Of a DNA stretch of 20,278 bases, positions 14,587-20,278 are shown piece by piece. Under the pieces are notes generated by a model. That model worked only from the letters and a program-made list of their open reading frames with translations. It was not told where the DNA came from and made no database searches. The stretch is from NCBI GenBank assembly GCA_025058955.1, contig JANXDV010000012.1:1-20278 (forward strand), read 5' to 3'. This stretch comes from Archaeoglobaceae archaeon. Lineage in GTDB: Archaea > Halobacteriota > Archaeoglobi > Archaeoglobales > Archaeoglobaceae. The number at the start of each line of letters is the position of its first letter. The first letter of the stretch is position 1. The translations under genes were made by a program, and so were the position numbers.

Positions 14587-14997
14587 TCACTTTTGACCTT
14601 CTAACTCCTTCAATCTATTTAGCAACATCTCTCTTATCGCGAGCAAGTCTTCTCTCAGCATTTCCAATTCTTTAATCTTCTCCTCGATCTCCTTAAGCTT
14701 TTTCTCTCCATATCTTAGTGTTAGCTTGATCTGCTCAGTTTCTCCAGCGAGATCATACATCTCTATCATCTCTTTTATCTCGCTTAAACTGAAACCAAGC
14801 TTTTTTCCACGAAGAATCAATTTAAGTCTCGCTTTATCTCTCTTAGTGAAAACCCTCTGATTTCCTGAAGTTCGTTTTGGCGATAGAAGTCCTATCTCTT
14901 CGTAGTATCTTATTGTTCTCGTGCTAATCTCGAACTCTTTTGCAAGTTCAGAAATGCTATAGGTCTCTTTCTCCTTTCTTTTAGTTTTTGCAGGCAT
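14587..14997 (-). CDS. MerR-family transcriptional regulator, LiuR-like
   Basis: A protein of 136 residues. An N-terminal winged helix (about 12-80) contains YSISELAKEFEISTRTIRYY and EEIGLLSPKRT, the MerR family signature, then KKLGFSLSEIKEMIEMYD, which resembles the LiuR group that controls branched-chain amino-acid breakdown in bacteria. A coiled coil (about 88-130) serves dimerisation. There is no cysteine for metal sensing, so an acyl-CoA or other ligand is more likely (inference). It diverges from the acyl-CoA dehydrogenase over 106 bases that hold a dyad operator, a typical regulator-target arrangement. Unusually for archaea it is a bacterial-style regulator, so old transfer from bacteria is plausible. 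Confidence 0.85.
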   Translation of the reverse strand: MPAKTKRKEKETYSISELAKEFEISTRTIRYYEEIGLLSPKRTSGNQRVFTKRDKARLKLILRGKKLGFSLSEIKEMIEMYDLAGETEQIKLTLRYGEKKLKEIEEKIKELEMLREDLLAIREMLLNRLKELEGQK

Positions 14998-15020
14998 TAT
15001 AACTAAAAGTCAATCAAGCA

Positions 15021-15031
15021 TAAAAATATTT
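15021..15031 (-). promoter_or_regulatory. TATA box of the MerR-family gene
   Basis: The minus strand reads AAATATTTTTA, centred about 29 bases before the ATG at 14997, giving a leaderless or near-leaderless mRNA. Confidence 0.45.
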
Positions 15032-15043
15032 CTATCATATAAA

Positions 15044-15058
15044 TGACATTAACGTAAA
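15044..15058. promoter_or_regulatory. Dyad operator, LiuR-like, between regulator and acyl-CoA dehydrogenase
   Basis: TGACATTAACGTAAA is an imperfect dyad (5 of 7 positions mirror) and, from memory, close to the bacterial LiuR consensus TTGACGTTAACGTAAA. It sits directly before the TATA region of the dehydrogenase and about 50 bases before the regulator. A direct repeat of ACGTAAA continues to 15064. Binding is inferred. Confidence 0.55.
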
Positions 15059-15060
15059 CG

Positions 15061-15070
15061 TAAAATTTAA
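15061..15070 (+). promoter_or_regulatory. TATA box of the acyl-CoA dehydrogenase gene
   Basis: TAAAATTTAA lies 34-43 bases before the ATG at 15104. The start has a GGTGAG ribosome-binding site at 15095-15100, so this mRNA has a short leader. The operator touches its upstream side, where TFB binds. Confidence 0.45.
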
Positions 15071-15103
15071 GTATGCTTTTGTGGAAATATAGATGGTGAG
15101 AGC

Positions 15104-16348
15104 ATGCTCGAGAACAATTTCTTGCTAACTGAAGAGGAAGTGAAGCTTCGAGAAAAAGTGAAGGAGTTTGTCGCAAGCGTTGATCCAGAACTTTTGCGAA
15201 AAATGGATAGAAATGAAGTCGATTATCCTTATGAGTTTGTTAAATCTTGTGCAGAAAAAGGACTTTTGGGTTTGAGATTTCCAGAAGAGTATGGGGGCAA
15301 AGGTTTAACTTGGACTGCAGAAGCGGTTGCTTTGGAAGAGATCGGTGTTCTTGGCATGGGAATTGGGTGCGCTTATTCGATGGTGAGCATTGTGGGCGAA
15401 GCTCTTTATCGTTTTGGCACCGAATGGCAAAAAGAAGAGTTCTTAAAGCCAATAATAAAGGGAAAGAAGATCTCTGCTGAAGGCTTAACGGAGCCAAGGG
15501 GGGGTAGCGACTTCTTTGGAACAACGACGAAGGCTGAAAAGAAGGGGAACGTCTGGGTTCTTAATGGCTCCAAGAGGTTCATCGCTGGAGGAAAAGTTGC
15601 GGATTTTTATCTGATCTATGCAAGAACAGATCCAAATGCTCCGAGCCATAAGGCTTTGACCGCCTTCATAGTTGAAAGAGAGCGAGGAGTTGAAATTGAG
15701 GAGCTCTACAATCTCATGGGTTTCCGTGGCATGGGGACTGCGAGGATCGTTTTTAAAGATCTTGAGATCCCTAAGGAATACGTTCTTGGCGAAGTTAACA
15801 ACGCAAGGCAAATTTTTAACAGAATGATGATCCCTGAAAGGCTAACTTCAGCAGCGGGATCGCTCGGGGTTAGAGCAGCTCTTGAGATTGCAATGAGATA
15901 TTCAGAGAAAAGGAAGGCGTTTGGAAGAAAGATCAGGGAGTTCCAAGGAGTTAACTTCATGGTTGCTGAAGCTATAACAAAGCTCGATGCTGCAAGAGCG
16001 CTCGTTTACAATGCAGCGAAAGCGGTCGATCTTTACGATGCGGGTAAATCTACACTCGATCCTCGAAGACTTGTAAGCGAGGCAAAGTTATTCGCAACTG
16101 AAATGGCATGGGATGTTGTGAACAAGGCGATGCAGATCCTTGGAGGCATAGGCTACACGCAAGTTTATCCAGTTGAGAGAATGCTCAGGGATCTTCGTCT
16201 TGGCTTGATCTGGACTGGAAGCAATGAGATCATGAAAGTTCTAATTCAACATGAAGCCTACGATCTCCTTGGTCTGCCAAGCAAGGAAAGAGATTACGAA
16301 AAAGATGCCATGGATTGGTATAAAGAATGGGAAAAAGTTTACGAGTGA
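15104..16348 (+). CDS. Acyl-CoA dehydrogenase, isovaleryl/long-chain-type active site
   Basis: An FAD enzyme of 414 residues that introduces the alpha,beta double bond into acyl-CoA. N-terminal helical domain to about 120; FAD-binding segment AEGLTEPRGGSD (125-136); central beta domain; C-terminal helices with GGIGYTQVYPVERMLRD. Most relatives carry the catalytic Glu in a YEGT loop; here that loop is WTGSNEI with T371 instead. A glutamate is found at E245 (IPERLTSAAGSLG), the position used by isovaleryl-CoA and long-chain acyl-CoA dehydrogenases. Together with the LiuR-like operator this suggests a branched-chain or long-chain substrate. It meets the ThiI gene tail-to-tail with a 10-base overlap. 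Confidence 0.9.
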   Translation: MLENNFLLTEEEVKLREKVKEFVASVDPELLRKMDRNEVDYPYEFVKSCAEKGLLGLRFPEEYGGKGLTWTAEAVALEEIGVLGMGIGCAYSMVSIVGEALYRFGTEWQKEEFLKPIIKGKKISAEGLTEPRGGSDFFGTTTKAEKKGNVWVLNGSKRFIAGGKVADFYLIYARTDPNAPSHKALTAFIVERERGVEIEELYNLMGFRGMGTARIVFKDLEIPKEYVLGEVNNARQIFNRMMIPERLTSAAGSLGVRAALEIAMRYSEKRKAFGRKIREFQGVNFMVAEAITKLDAARALVYNAAKAVDLYDAGKSTLDPRRLVSEAKLFATEMAWDVVNKAMQILGGIGYTQVYPVERMLRDLRLGLIWTGSNEIMKVLIQHEAYDLLGLPSKERDYEKDAMDWYKEWEKVYE

Positions 16349-17451
16349 ATTTCTATTATTTCTCCTTTTTCAACCGCACTCTTTTCAAGCTCCTCAAATT
16401 CTTCAAATTCCTCCACAAACTCTTTTTTTGCCCTCGTCTCAGGATGCTTTGCTACCATGAGAGAACAGCAATCTTCGTATGGCAAAATTGAGATCTCATA
16501 AGTTCCTATTTTCTTCGCAAGCGAAATGATTTCCTCCTTATCAAAACCTAAAAGTGGTGGGAGCACTGCAAGCTTTGAAGCGGAATATATGACGTTCAAA
16601 TTGTCGAGAGTTTGACTTGCAACCTGTGAAATGTTGTCTCCAGTCACTATTGCCTTAGCATTCTCTTTCTCCGCAATCAAATTTGCCATTCTCATCATGC
16701 TCCTTCTGTAGATCACCATTCTAAGCTTTGGAGGAACAATTCTAATTATCTCCATCTGCACATCCTCGAAGGGGATCATGTAAAGCTTCAAGTCTCCTTG
16801 ATATTCTGAGAGCTTTTCAGCAAGCATTACGATCTTCTTCCTCACATCTGGGGAGTGCAGAGTTTTGTTGAAAAAGTGCACCGCAACGACTTCGCAACCT
16901 CTCTTCATCGCCAAAAAGCTCGCAACTGGGCTATCTATACCACCAGAAATCAGTGACACAACTTTACCTGCAGTTCCTACAGGTAGTCCACCAATTCCTT
17001 CGAATCTCTTTGAGTAAACCAAGGCAAAATTTTCTCCGATCTCTACCCAAATTGTAACATCTGGGTTCTCAAGATCGACTTTTTTACCCGTTTTCTCCAC
17101 AACCGCACTTCCAAGTTCTTTGTTGATCTCAATAGAGTTTAAGGGAAAATTTTTATTTCTTCTGGAGGTTGAAATTTTAAAAGTTTCAAAATCCTCTGGC
17201 AAAGCTTTGAAAACCGCTGATTTAATTGCAGAGAGTTCAAGGTCAGTTTTATAGCCTATGCCAAAATATCTTATTCCCGGAACTTTTCTCAGTTTATCTT
17301 CAATTCCATCGTAGTATTCGACTTCAATCCATCCAAACCTCCTTTTGGCCTTTGCAAATCTACCTATATTTTCCACAAGCTTTCGTTCGAAAAATACTCT
17401 ATTCTCTCCTTTAACCCCAATCTCTCCGTAGTGCACAATGCAGATCTCCAT
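16339..17451 (-). CDS. thiI: tRNA 4-thiouridine synthase ThiI (archaeal, no rhodanese domain)
   Basis: A protein of 370 residues from ATG 17451. An N-terminal ferredoxin-like part and a THUMP domain (about 55-150) precede a PP-loop ATPase, SGGIDSP (169-175) in KVVSLISGGIDSPVASFLA, and the conserved TGDNISQVASQTLDNL and EDCCSLMVAKHPETR stretches. ThiI adenylates uridine-8 of tRNA for sulfur insertion and may also help thiamine thiazole synthesis. The C-terminal rhodanese domain of E. coli ThiI is missing, as in archaea generally; the two cysteines in DCC may take its role in part. An upstream start at 17469 would overlap the promoter, so I reject it. Confidence 0.94.
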   Translation of the reverse strand: MEICIVHYGEIGVKGENRVFFERKLVENIGRFAKAKRRFGWIEVEYYDGIEDKLRKVPGIRYFGIGYKTDLELSAIKSAVFKALPEDFETFKISTSRRNKNFPLNSIEINKELGSAVVEKTGKKVDLENPDVTIWVEIGENFALVYSKRFEGIGGLPVGTAGKVVSLISGGIDSPVASFLAMKRGCEVVAVHFFNKTLHSPDVRKKIVMLAEKLSEYQGDLKLYMIPFEDVQMEIIRIVPPKLRMVIYRRSMMRMANLIAEKENAKAIVTGDNISQVASQTLDNLNVIYSASKLAVLPPLLGFDKEEIISLAKKIGTYEISILPYEDCCSLMVAKHPETRAKKEFVEEFEEFEELEKSAVEKGEIIEIHS

Positions 17452-17472
17452 TAAAAAAACTTGTTGCAAAGG

Positions 17473-17480
17473 TATTTAAA
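17473..17480. promoter_or_regulatory. Shared palindromic TATA box for divergent thiI and R15P isomerase
   Basis: TATTTAAA reads TTTAAATA on the other strand. It lies about 25 bases from the ATG on each side (17451 on the minus strand, 17501 on the plus), exactly where a TATA box of a leaderless gene should sit. No second TATA is found in the 49-base gap, so one element appears to serve both genes. Confidence 0.6.
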
Positions 17481-17500
17481 GGGTTTTGCAGAATCTGAAT

Positions 17501-18430
17501 ATGGATCTTCAAACTGCAGCGGAGAAAATAAGATCGATGGAAATTCGTGGAGCATCGAGAATTGCAAAATTCGCTGCAGAGGTTATGAAAGAGCAAGCAC
17601 TTAAAGTTAAAGAGAATTTCGATGAAGAAATGTTAAAGGCTTCTAAGATCCTTTTAAACACCCGTCCCACTGCGGTAAGCCTTTTCAACGCTATAAATTA
17701 TATAATGAGGTATCGTGGAGAGAATTTAGAGGAAAAAAGGGCAGATCTCGTTAGAAGAGCTGAAGAATTCATAAGCTGGGTTGATAGTGCTCAAAGGAAA
17801 ATTGCGGAGATCGGTGAGAAAATGATCAAGGACAACTCCACGATCTTAACACATTGCAATTCCTCAACCGCTATAGCGGTTATAAAGAGGGCTCATGAAG
17901 TTGGCAAGAAGATTGAAGTCATAGCCACAGAGTCGAGACCAAGATGGCAAGGACATATAACTGCGAGGCAATTGAGAGAAGTGGGAATAGAAGTGACTTT
18001 GATCGTTGATTCCGCGGTTAGATTCTTTATAAATGAGGTTGACTGCGTCATAGTTGGAGCGGACACGATCACAGCGAATGGAGCATTGATAAACAAAATT
18101 GGAACTTCTCAAGTTGCCTTATGTGCAAAAGAAGCAAGAGTGCCATTCATGGTTGCTGCAGAAACTTATAAGTTCAGTCCAAAGACGCTTTTTGGAGATC
18201 TCGTTGTAATTGAAGAAAGATCCGCTGAAGAAGTAGCTCCAAAGGATCTGCTCGATTTAGGAGTTAAGGTAAGAAATCCTGCCTTTGACGTTACCCCTCG
18301 GGAGTATATAGATGTTATAATCACAGAAATAGGCGCAATTCCGCCAGAGATGGCTTATTTGATCATTAGGGAGAGGTTCGGGTATAGCGGAGTTAGCGAG
18401 GGGGAGGCAGAGATAGAGATCATCGAATGA
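17501..18430 (+). CDS. Ribose-1,5-bisphosphate isomerase (aIF2B-like)
   Basis: A protein of 309 residues of the eIF2B-alpha/beta/delta superfamily. In the archaeal AMP pathway it converts ribose 1,5-bisphosphate to ribulose 1,5-bisphosphate, the substrate of form III RuBisCO. It carries EIRGASRIAKFAAEVM, the family's opening; the catalytic residues fit C119 (LTHCNSSTA) and D188 (VGADTITANGALINKIG). Their spacing of 69 equals that of the Thermococcus enzyme (Cys133/Asp202, from memory). FGYSGVSEGEAEIEI closes the protein. The start is ATG 17501; an upstream frame to 17486 lacks a start. The related methylthioribose-1-phosphate isomerase is less likely given these motifs. AMP phosphorylase and RuBisCO genes are not in the window. 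Confidence 0.9.
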   Translation: MDLQTAAEKIRSMEIRGASRIAKFAAEVMKEQALKVKENFDEEMLKASKILLNTRPTAVSLFNAINYIMRYRGENLEEKRADLVRRAEEFISWVDSAQRKIAEIGEKMIKDNSTILTHCNSSTAIAVIKRAHEVGKKIEVIATESRPRWQGHITARQLREVGIEVTLIVDSAVRFFINEVDCVIVGADTITANGALINKIGTSQVALCAKEARVPFMVAAETYKFSPKTLFGDLVVIEERSAEEVAPKDLLDLGVKVRNPAFDVTPREYIDVIITEIGAIPPEMAYLIIRERFGYSGVSEGEAEIEIIE

Positions 18431-18515
18431 GAGAGAATGTTAAATATTTTAAAAATCTTCGTAAAATTTAGCCACAAACAAAAAAATTTTGATTAAATCT
18501 ATGAGTTGGCATAAG

Positions 18516-18525
18516 CTTTATATAC
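18516..18525 (+). promoter_or_regulatory. TATA box of the winged-helix gene
   Basis: CTTTATATAC lies about 25 bases before the ATG at 18546, which supports that start and a leaderless mRNA. Confidence 0.55.
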
Positions 18526-18545
18526 TTAACATACTCATCATTGTC

Positions 18546-18845
18546 ATGGTGTTTAGCAAACTCATATCTGAAGCAGAGATCGTCATAAGACATCTCGAAG
18601 TTTTACAAGCGGTGTTGGAGAAACAGCCTATAGGAATATTCAAGCTATCAGACCTTCTAAACATGCCAAAACACAGAGTTCGCTACTCTTTGCGAGTTCT
18701 TGAGCAATCTGGAATTATAGTGCCGACACAATACGGAGCGATGGTAAAAGACGAGGGCTACGACAAGATCGAGCAGTTGAAAAGCGAAGTAGAAAAAATA
18801 AAAGGGCTTGTAGCTCAAATCGAAGAGCTGGTTAAAAAACTCTAA
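18546..18845 (+). CDS. Small archaeal winged-helix transcriptional regulator
   Basis: A protein of 99 residues from ATG 18546. A winged helix spans about 10-70: LEVLQAVLEKQPIGIFKLSD, then LLNMPKHRVRYSLRVLEQSG and IIVPTQYGAMVKDEG. A C-terminal coiled coil (EQLKSEVEKIKGLVAQIEEL) should make dimers. Proteins of this build are common in Archaeoglobales and methanogens as predicted regulators; the target is unknown. A longer frame begins at 18489 but would place the TATA box inside the coding sequence. The stop codon abuts that of the convergent TRAM-domain gene with no gap. Confidence 0.75.
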   Translation: MVFSKLISEAEIVIRHLEVLQAVLEKQPIGIFKLSDLLNMPKHRVRYSLRVLEQSGIIVPTQYGAMVKDEGYDKIEQLKSEVEKIKGLVAQIEELVKKL

Positions 18846-19052
18846 TCATTCGACGATTTCTGCAAATCCGTATTTTTTCAGAACTTTTGTAATTCTTACT
18901 TTTACATTGTCATTCAGCTTTGCTCCAGGCACAAAAACTACGAAGCCTTCAATTTTTGCTATTCCATCTCCTTCGCTTCCTACCGCTTCTATTTTCACTT
19001 CCCTAACATCTCCAACCTTAACTGGTGGTTTACCAAATCCAAATTCCCTCAA
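18846..19052 (-). CDS. TRAM-domain protein, probable RNA-binding
   Basis: A single-domain protein of 68 residues: GKPPVKVGDVREVKIEAVGS, then EGDGIAKIEGFVVFVPGA and KVRITKVLKKYGFAEIVE. This is the five-strand TRAM fold, alone as in archaeal TRAM proteins thought to act as RNA chaperones; the haloarchaeal and methanogen relatives are similarly short. A GTG at 19061 would add three residues, but GAGGTG covers that GTG and is spaced 5 bases from the TTG at 19052, so TTG is favoured. A TATA box lies at about 19093-19100, within the gap to orc1. Confidence 0.85.
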   Translation of the reverse strand: MREFGFGKPPVKVGDVREVKIEAVGSEGDGIAKIEGFVVFVPGAKLNDNVKVRITKVLKKYGFAEIVE

Positions 19053-19092
19053 ATTTAACACCTCACATCGATTTTAATCTCTTCTACATGGA

Positions 19093-19100
19093 AATATTTA
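19093..19100 (-). promoter_or_regulatory. TATA box of the TRAM-domain gene
   Basis: The minus strand reads TAAATATT about 40 bases before the TTG at 19052, leaving a short leader that holds a GAGGTG ribosome-binding site. Confidence 0.4.
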
Positions 19101-19125
19101 AGTTTTTCTACAAATCTTGAAAATT

Positions 19126-20278
19126 TCACTCTTCAAAAAAACCCAATTTGAGCATCTTTCTTGTCTCCTCTTCAAACTTTTTGAGATCTTGAAGTCTGTA
19201 ATCTTCTTCAAGAGCCTTTTTTAGAGCTTCGACATCCGCTTCGATCTTAATTTCTCTCGTTCTTCCATATCTGCCTTTGGATATTATTATGGAATTTATT
19301 ACCCCTAAGGAATCGAGCTCTGAAAGAAGATCGCTAACTCTTCGCTGAGTTAGAGCTTCAATGCAAATTTTCCCGCACAGTTTTTTGTATACACAGTAAA
19401 CTTCTCCAGTTGTAAACTTGTCAGATTCCTCAGCTAAGAGCGTCATGCTGTAGAGCAGTATTTTTGTGTGAAGTGGCAAGGTTCGAACTGTTTCGATCAT
19501 GTAATCTGTCTCGATCTTCCGCACCGCTTTCCTGACATGTTTTATTCTAACCTTGTTGTCTTTCTCTCGCTCTGCAATCTCTGCACTAACTCTAAGCAGA
19601 TCCAACGCTTTTCTCGCATCTCCATGCTCCTGTGCAGCTATAGCACTGCAGAACTGAATTACTCCTTCTTCTAAAGCCCCTTCATTGAATGCAAGCTTAG
19701 CTCTTTGCTTTAAAATATCCTCAAGTTGTTCCGCATTGTAAGGTGGAAATACAAGCTCTTCCTCGCTAAGAGAACTTAAAATCCTTGCATCTAAAAAGCT
19801 CTTGAACTTTAGATTATTGGAAATTCCAATCAGAGAAACTCTTGCATTGCTAAGATCTGAATTCATCCTTGTAAGGCTGTAGAGTGCTTCTTCAGCCCTT
19901 TTTACAAGCTTATCGATCTCGTCGAGGACTATTACCATCTTAATTCCCTTGCTTTCAATCGCATTCTTCACCTCTTCATACACTTGATCTGTAGGCCAGC
20001 CTGTCATTGGCACATTTTTTCCGAGCTTTCTCGCAATGCTTGCGAGAACTCTGTAAGCGGTATCTATGATCTCGCAGTTCAGATATAACACCGCTACATT
20101 GGCCTTCAGCTTGGAGCTAATATCTTCAAGATTTTTTATAACGAATTTCACGGTTGCGGTTTTTCCAGTTCCTGTTTTCCCATAGATGAAGATATTAGAA
20201 GGAGTTCCACCCTTGAGCAAAGGGGAAAGCAGTTCTACAAGCTGTTGGATCTGTTCCTCGCGATGTGGTAAGCTTTCT
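19126..20278 (-). CDS. orc1/cdc6: Orc1/Cdc6 replication initiator, N-terminus beyond window
   Basis: The frame is open to the window edge, so the start is missing; about 384 residues are visible. It begins LPHREEQIQQLVELL, the N-terminal signature, then NIFIYGKTGTGKTA (Walker A), VIVLDEIDKL (Walker B), and sensor 1 SLIGISNN. The sensor-2 region reads HGDARKALDLL, and the C-terminal winged helix (about 110 residues) includes KFTTGEVYCVYKKLC and LTQRRVSDLLSELDSLG, which binds origin DNA. The initiator loads the MCM helicase. Archaeal origins often lie next to orc1/cdc6, upstream, which here is outside the window. There is no sign of disruption. Confidence 0.96.
   Translation of the reverse strand, partial: ESLPHREEQIQQLVELLSPLLKGGTPSNIFIYGKTGTGKTATVKFVIKNLEDISSKLKANVAVLYLNCEIIDTAYRVLASIARKLGKNVPMTGWPTDQVYEEVKNAIESKGIKMVIVLDEIDKLVKRAEEALYSLTRMNSDLSNARVSLIGISNNLKFKSFLDARILSSLSEEELVFPPYNAEQLEDILKQRAKLAFNEGALEEGVIQFCSAIAAQEHGDARKALDLLRVSAEIAEREKDNKVRIKHVRKAVRKIETDYMIETVRTLPLHTKILLYSMTLLAEESDKFTTGEVYCVYKKLCGKICIEALTQRRVSDLLSELDSLGVINSIIISKGRYGRTREIKIEADVEALKKALEEDYRLQDLKKFEEETRKMLKLGFFEE

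Noticed and set aside
19080..19095. CTTCTACATGGAAATA, vaguely like an origin recognition box next to the orc1 gene
   Set aside because: It departs from the ORB core (TTCCAnTGGAAA), occurs once and lies downstream of the initiator gene; archaeal origins are usually upstream of it.
1..20278. CRISPR array or other regularly spaced repeats
   Set aside because: No repeated units of 20-40 bases at regular spacing were seen anywhere in the window.

Overview
The window is archaeal, and the gene families point to a thermophilic euryarchaeon, most plausibly of the order Archaeoglobales (inference; there is no rRNA here to prove it). The signs are a thermosome subunit, ribosomal proteins S13-S4-S11 followed by RNA polymerase subunit D, SRP54, a partial Orc1/Cdc6, a PGF-CTERM surface protein, a ribose-1,5-bisphosphate isomerase of the archaeal AMP pathway, an RpoD with two ferredoxin clusters, and acyl-CoA metabolism genes. 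TATA boxes often sit about 22-29 bases before the start codon, so many genes look leaderless; operon-internal genes instead use purine-rich Shine-Dalgarno sequences or short overlaps.

Layout. 1-3591: thermosome C-terminus (+); an overlapping pair on the minus strand (HVO_0476-type zinc-finger protein, then a nucleotidyltransferase); a PUA-domain RNA-binding protein (+); and a minus-strand iron-sulfur protein with an apparent N-terminal winged helix. 3592-6199: a compact polyhydroxyalkanoate (PHA) locus. phaE-phaC (class III PHA synthase, ATGA overlap) face a minus-strand pair that encodes an AbrB-type regulator and a phasin-like protein. 6200-6891: a poor region with decayed small ORFs, next to a class II tRNA-Leu(GAG) on the minus strand. 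7090-7911: a secreted PGF-CTERM protein with two Ig-like (IPT/TIG-type) domains.

8018-14568: a long run of closely spaced plus-strand genes, rps13-rps4-rps11-rpoD-hisA-hisB-ccmA-ccmB, then (with its own promoter) srp54-rnhB. Most joins overlap by 1-8 bases. 14587-16348: a MerR-type regulator diverging from an acyl-CoA dehydrogenase, with a dyad between them that resembles the bacterial LiuR operator. 16339-18430: ThiI and ribose-1,5-bisphosphate isomerase diverge from what looks like one shared palindromic TATA box. 18546 to the end: a small winged-helix regulator, a TRAM-domain protein and the Orc1/Cdc6 initiator cut by the window edge.

How it fits together: the PHA locus and the acyl-CoA dehydrogenase both concern acyl-CoA, which suggests carbon storage coupled to fatty-acid or branched-chain acid oxidation. 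PhaE/PhaC would polymerise hydroxyacyl-CoA, the phasin-like protein would coat granules, and the AbrB protein would sense granule state. The rest is mostly core information processing and cofactor or amino-acid synthesis.
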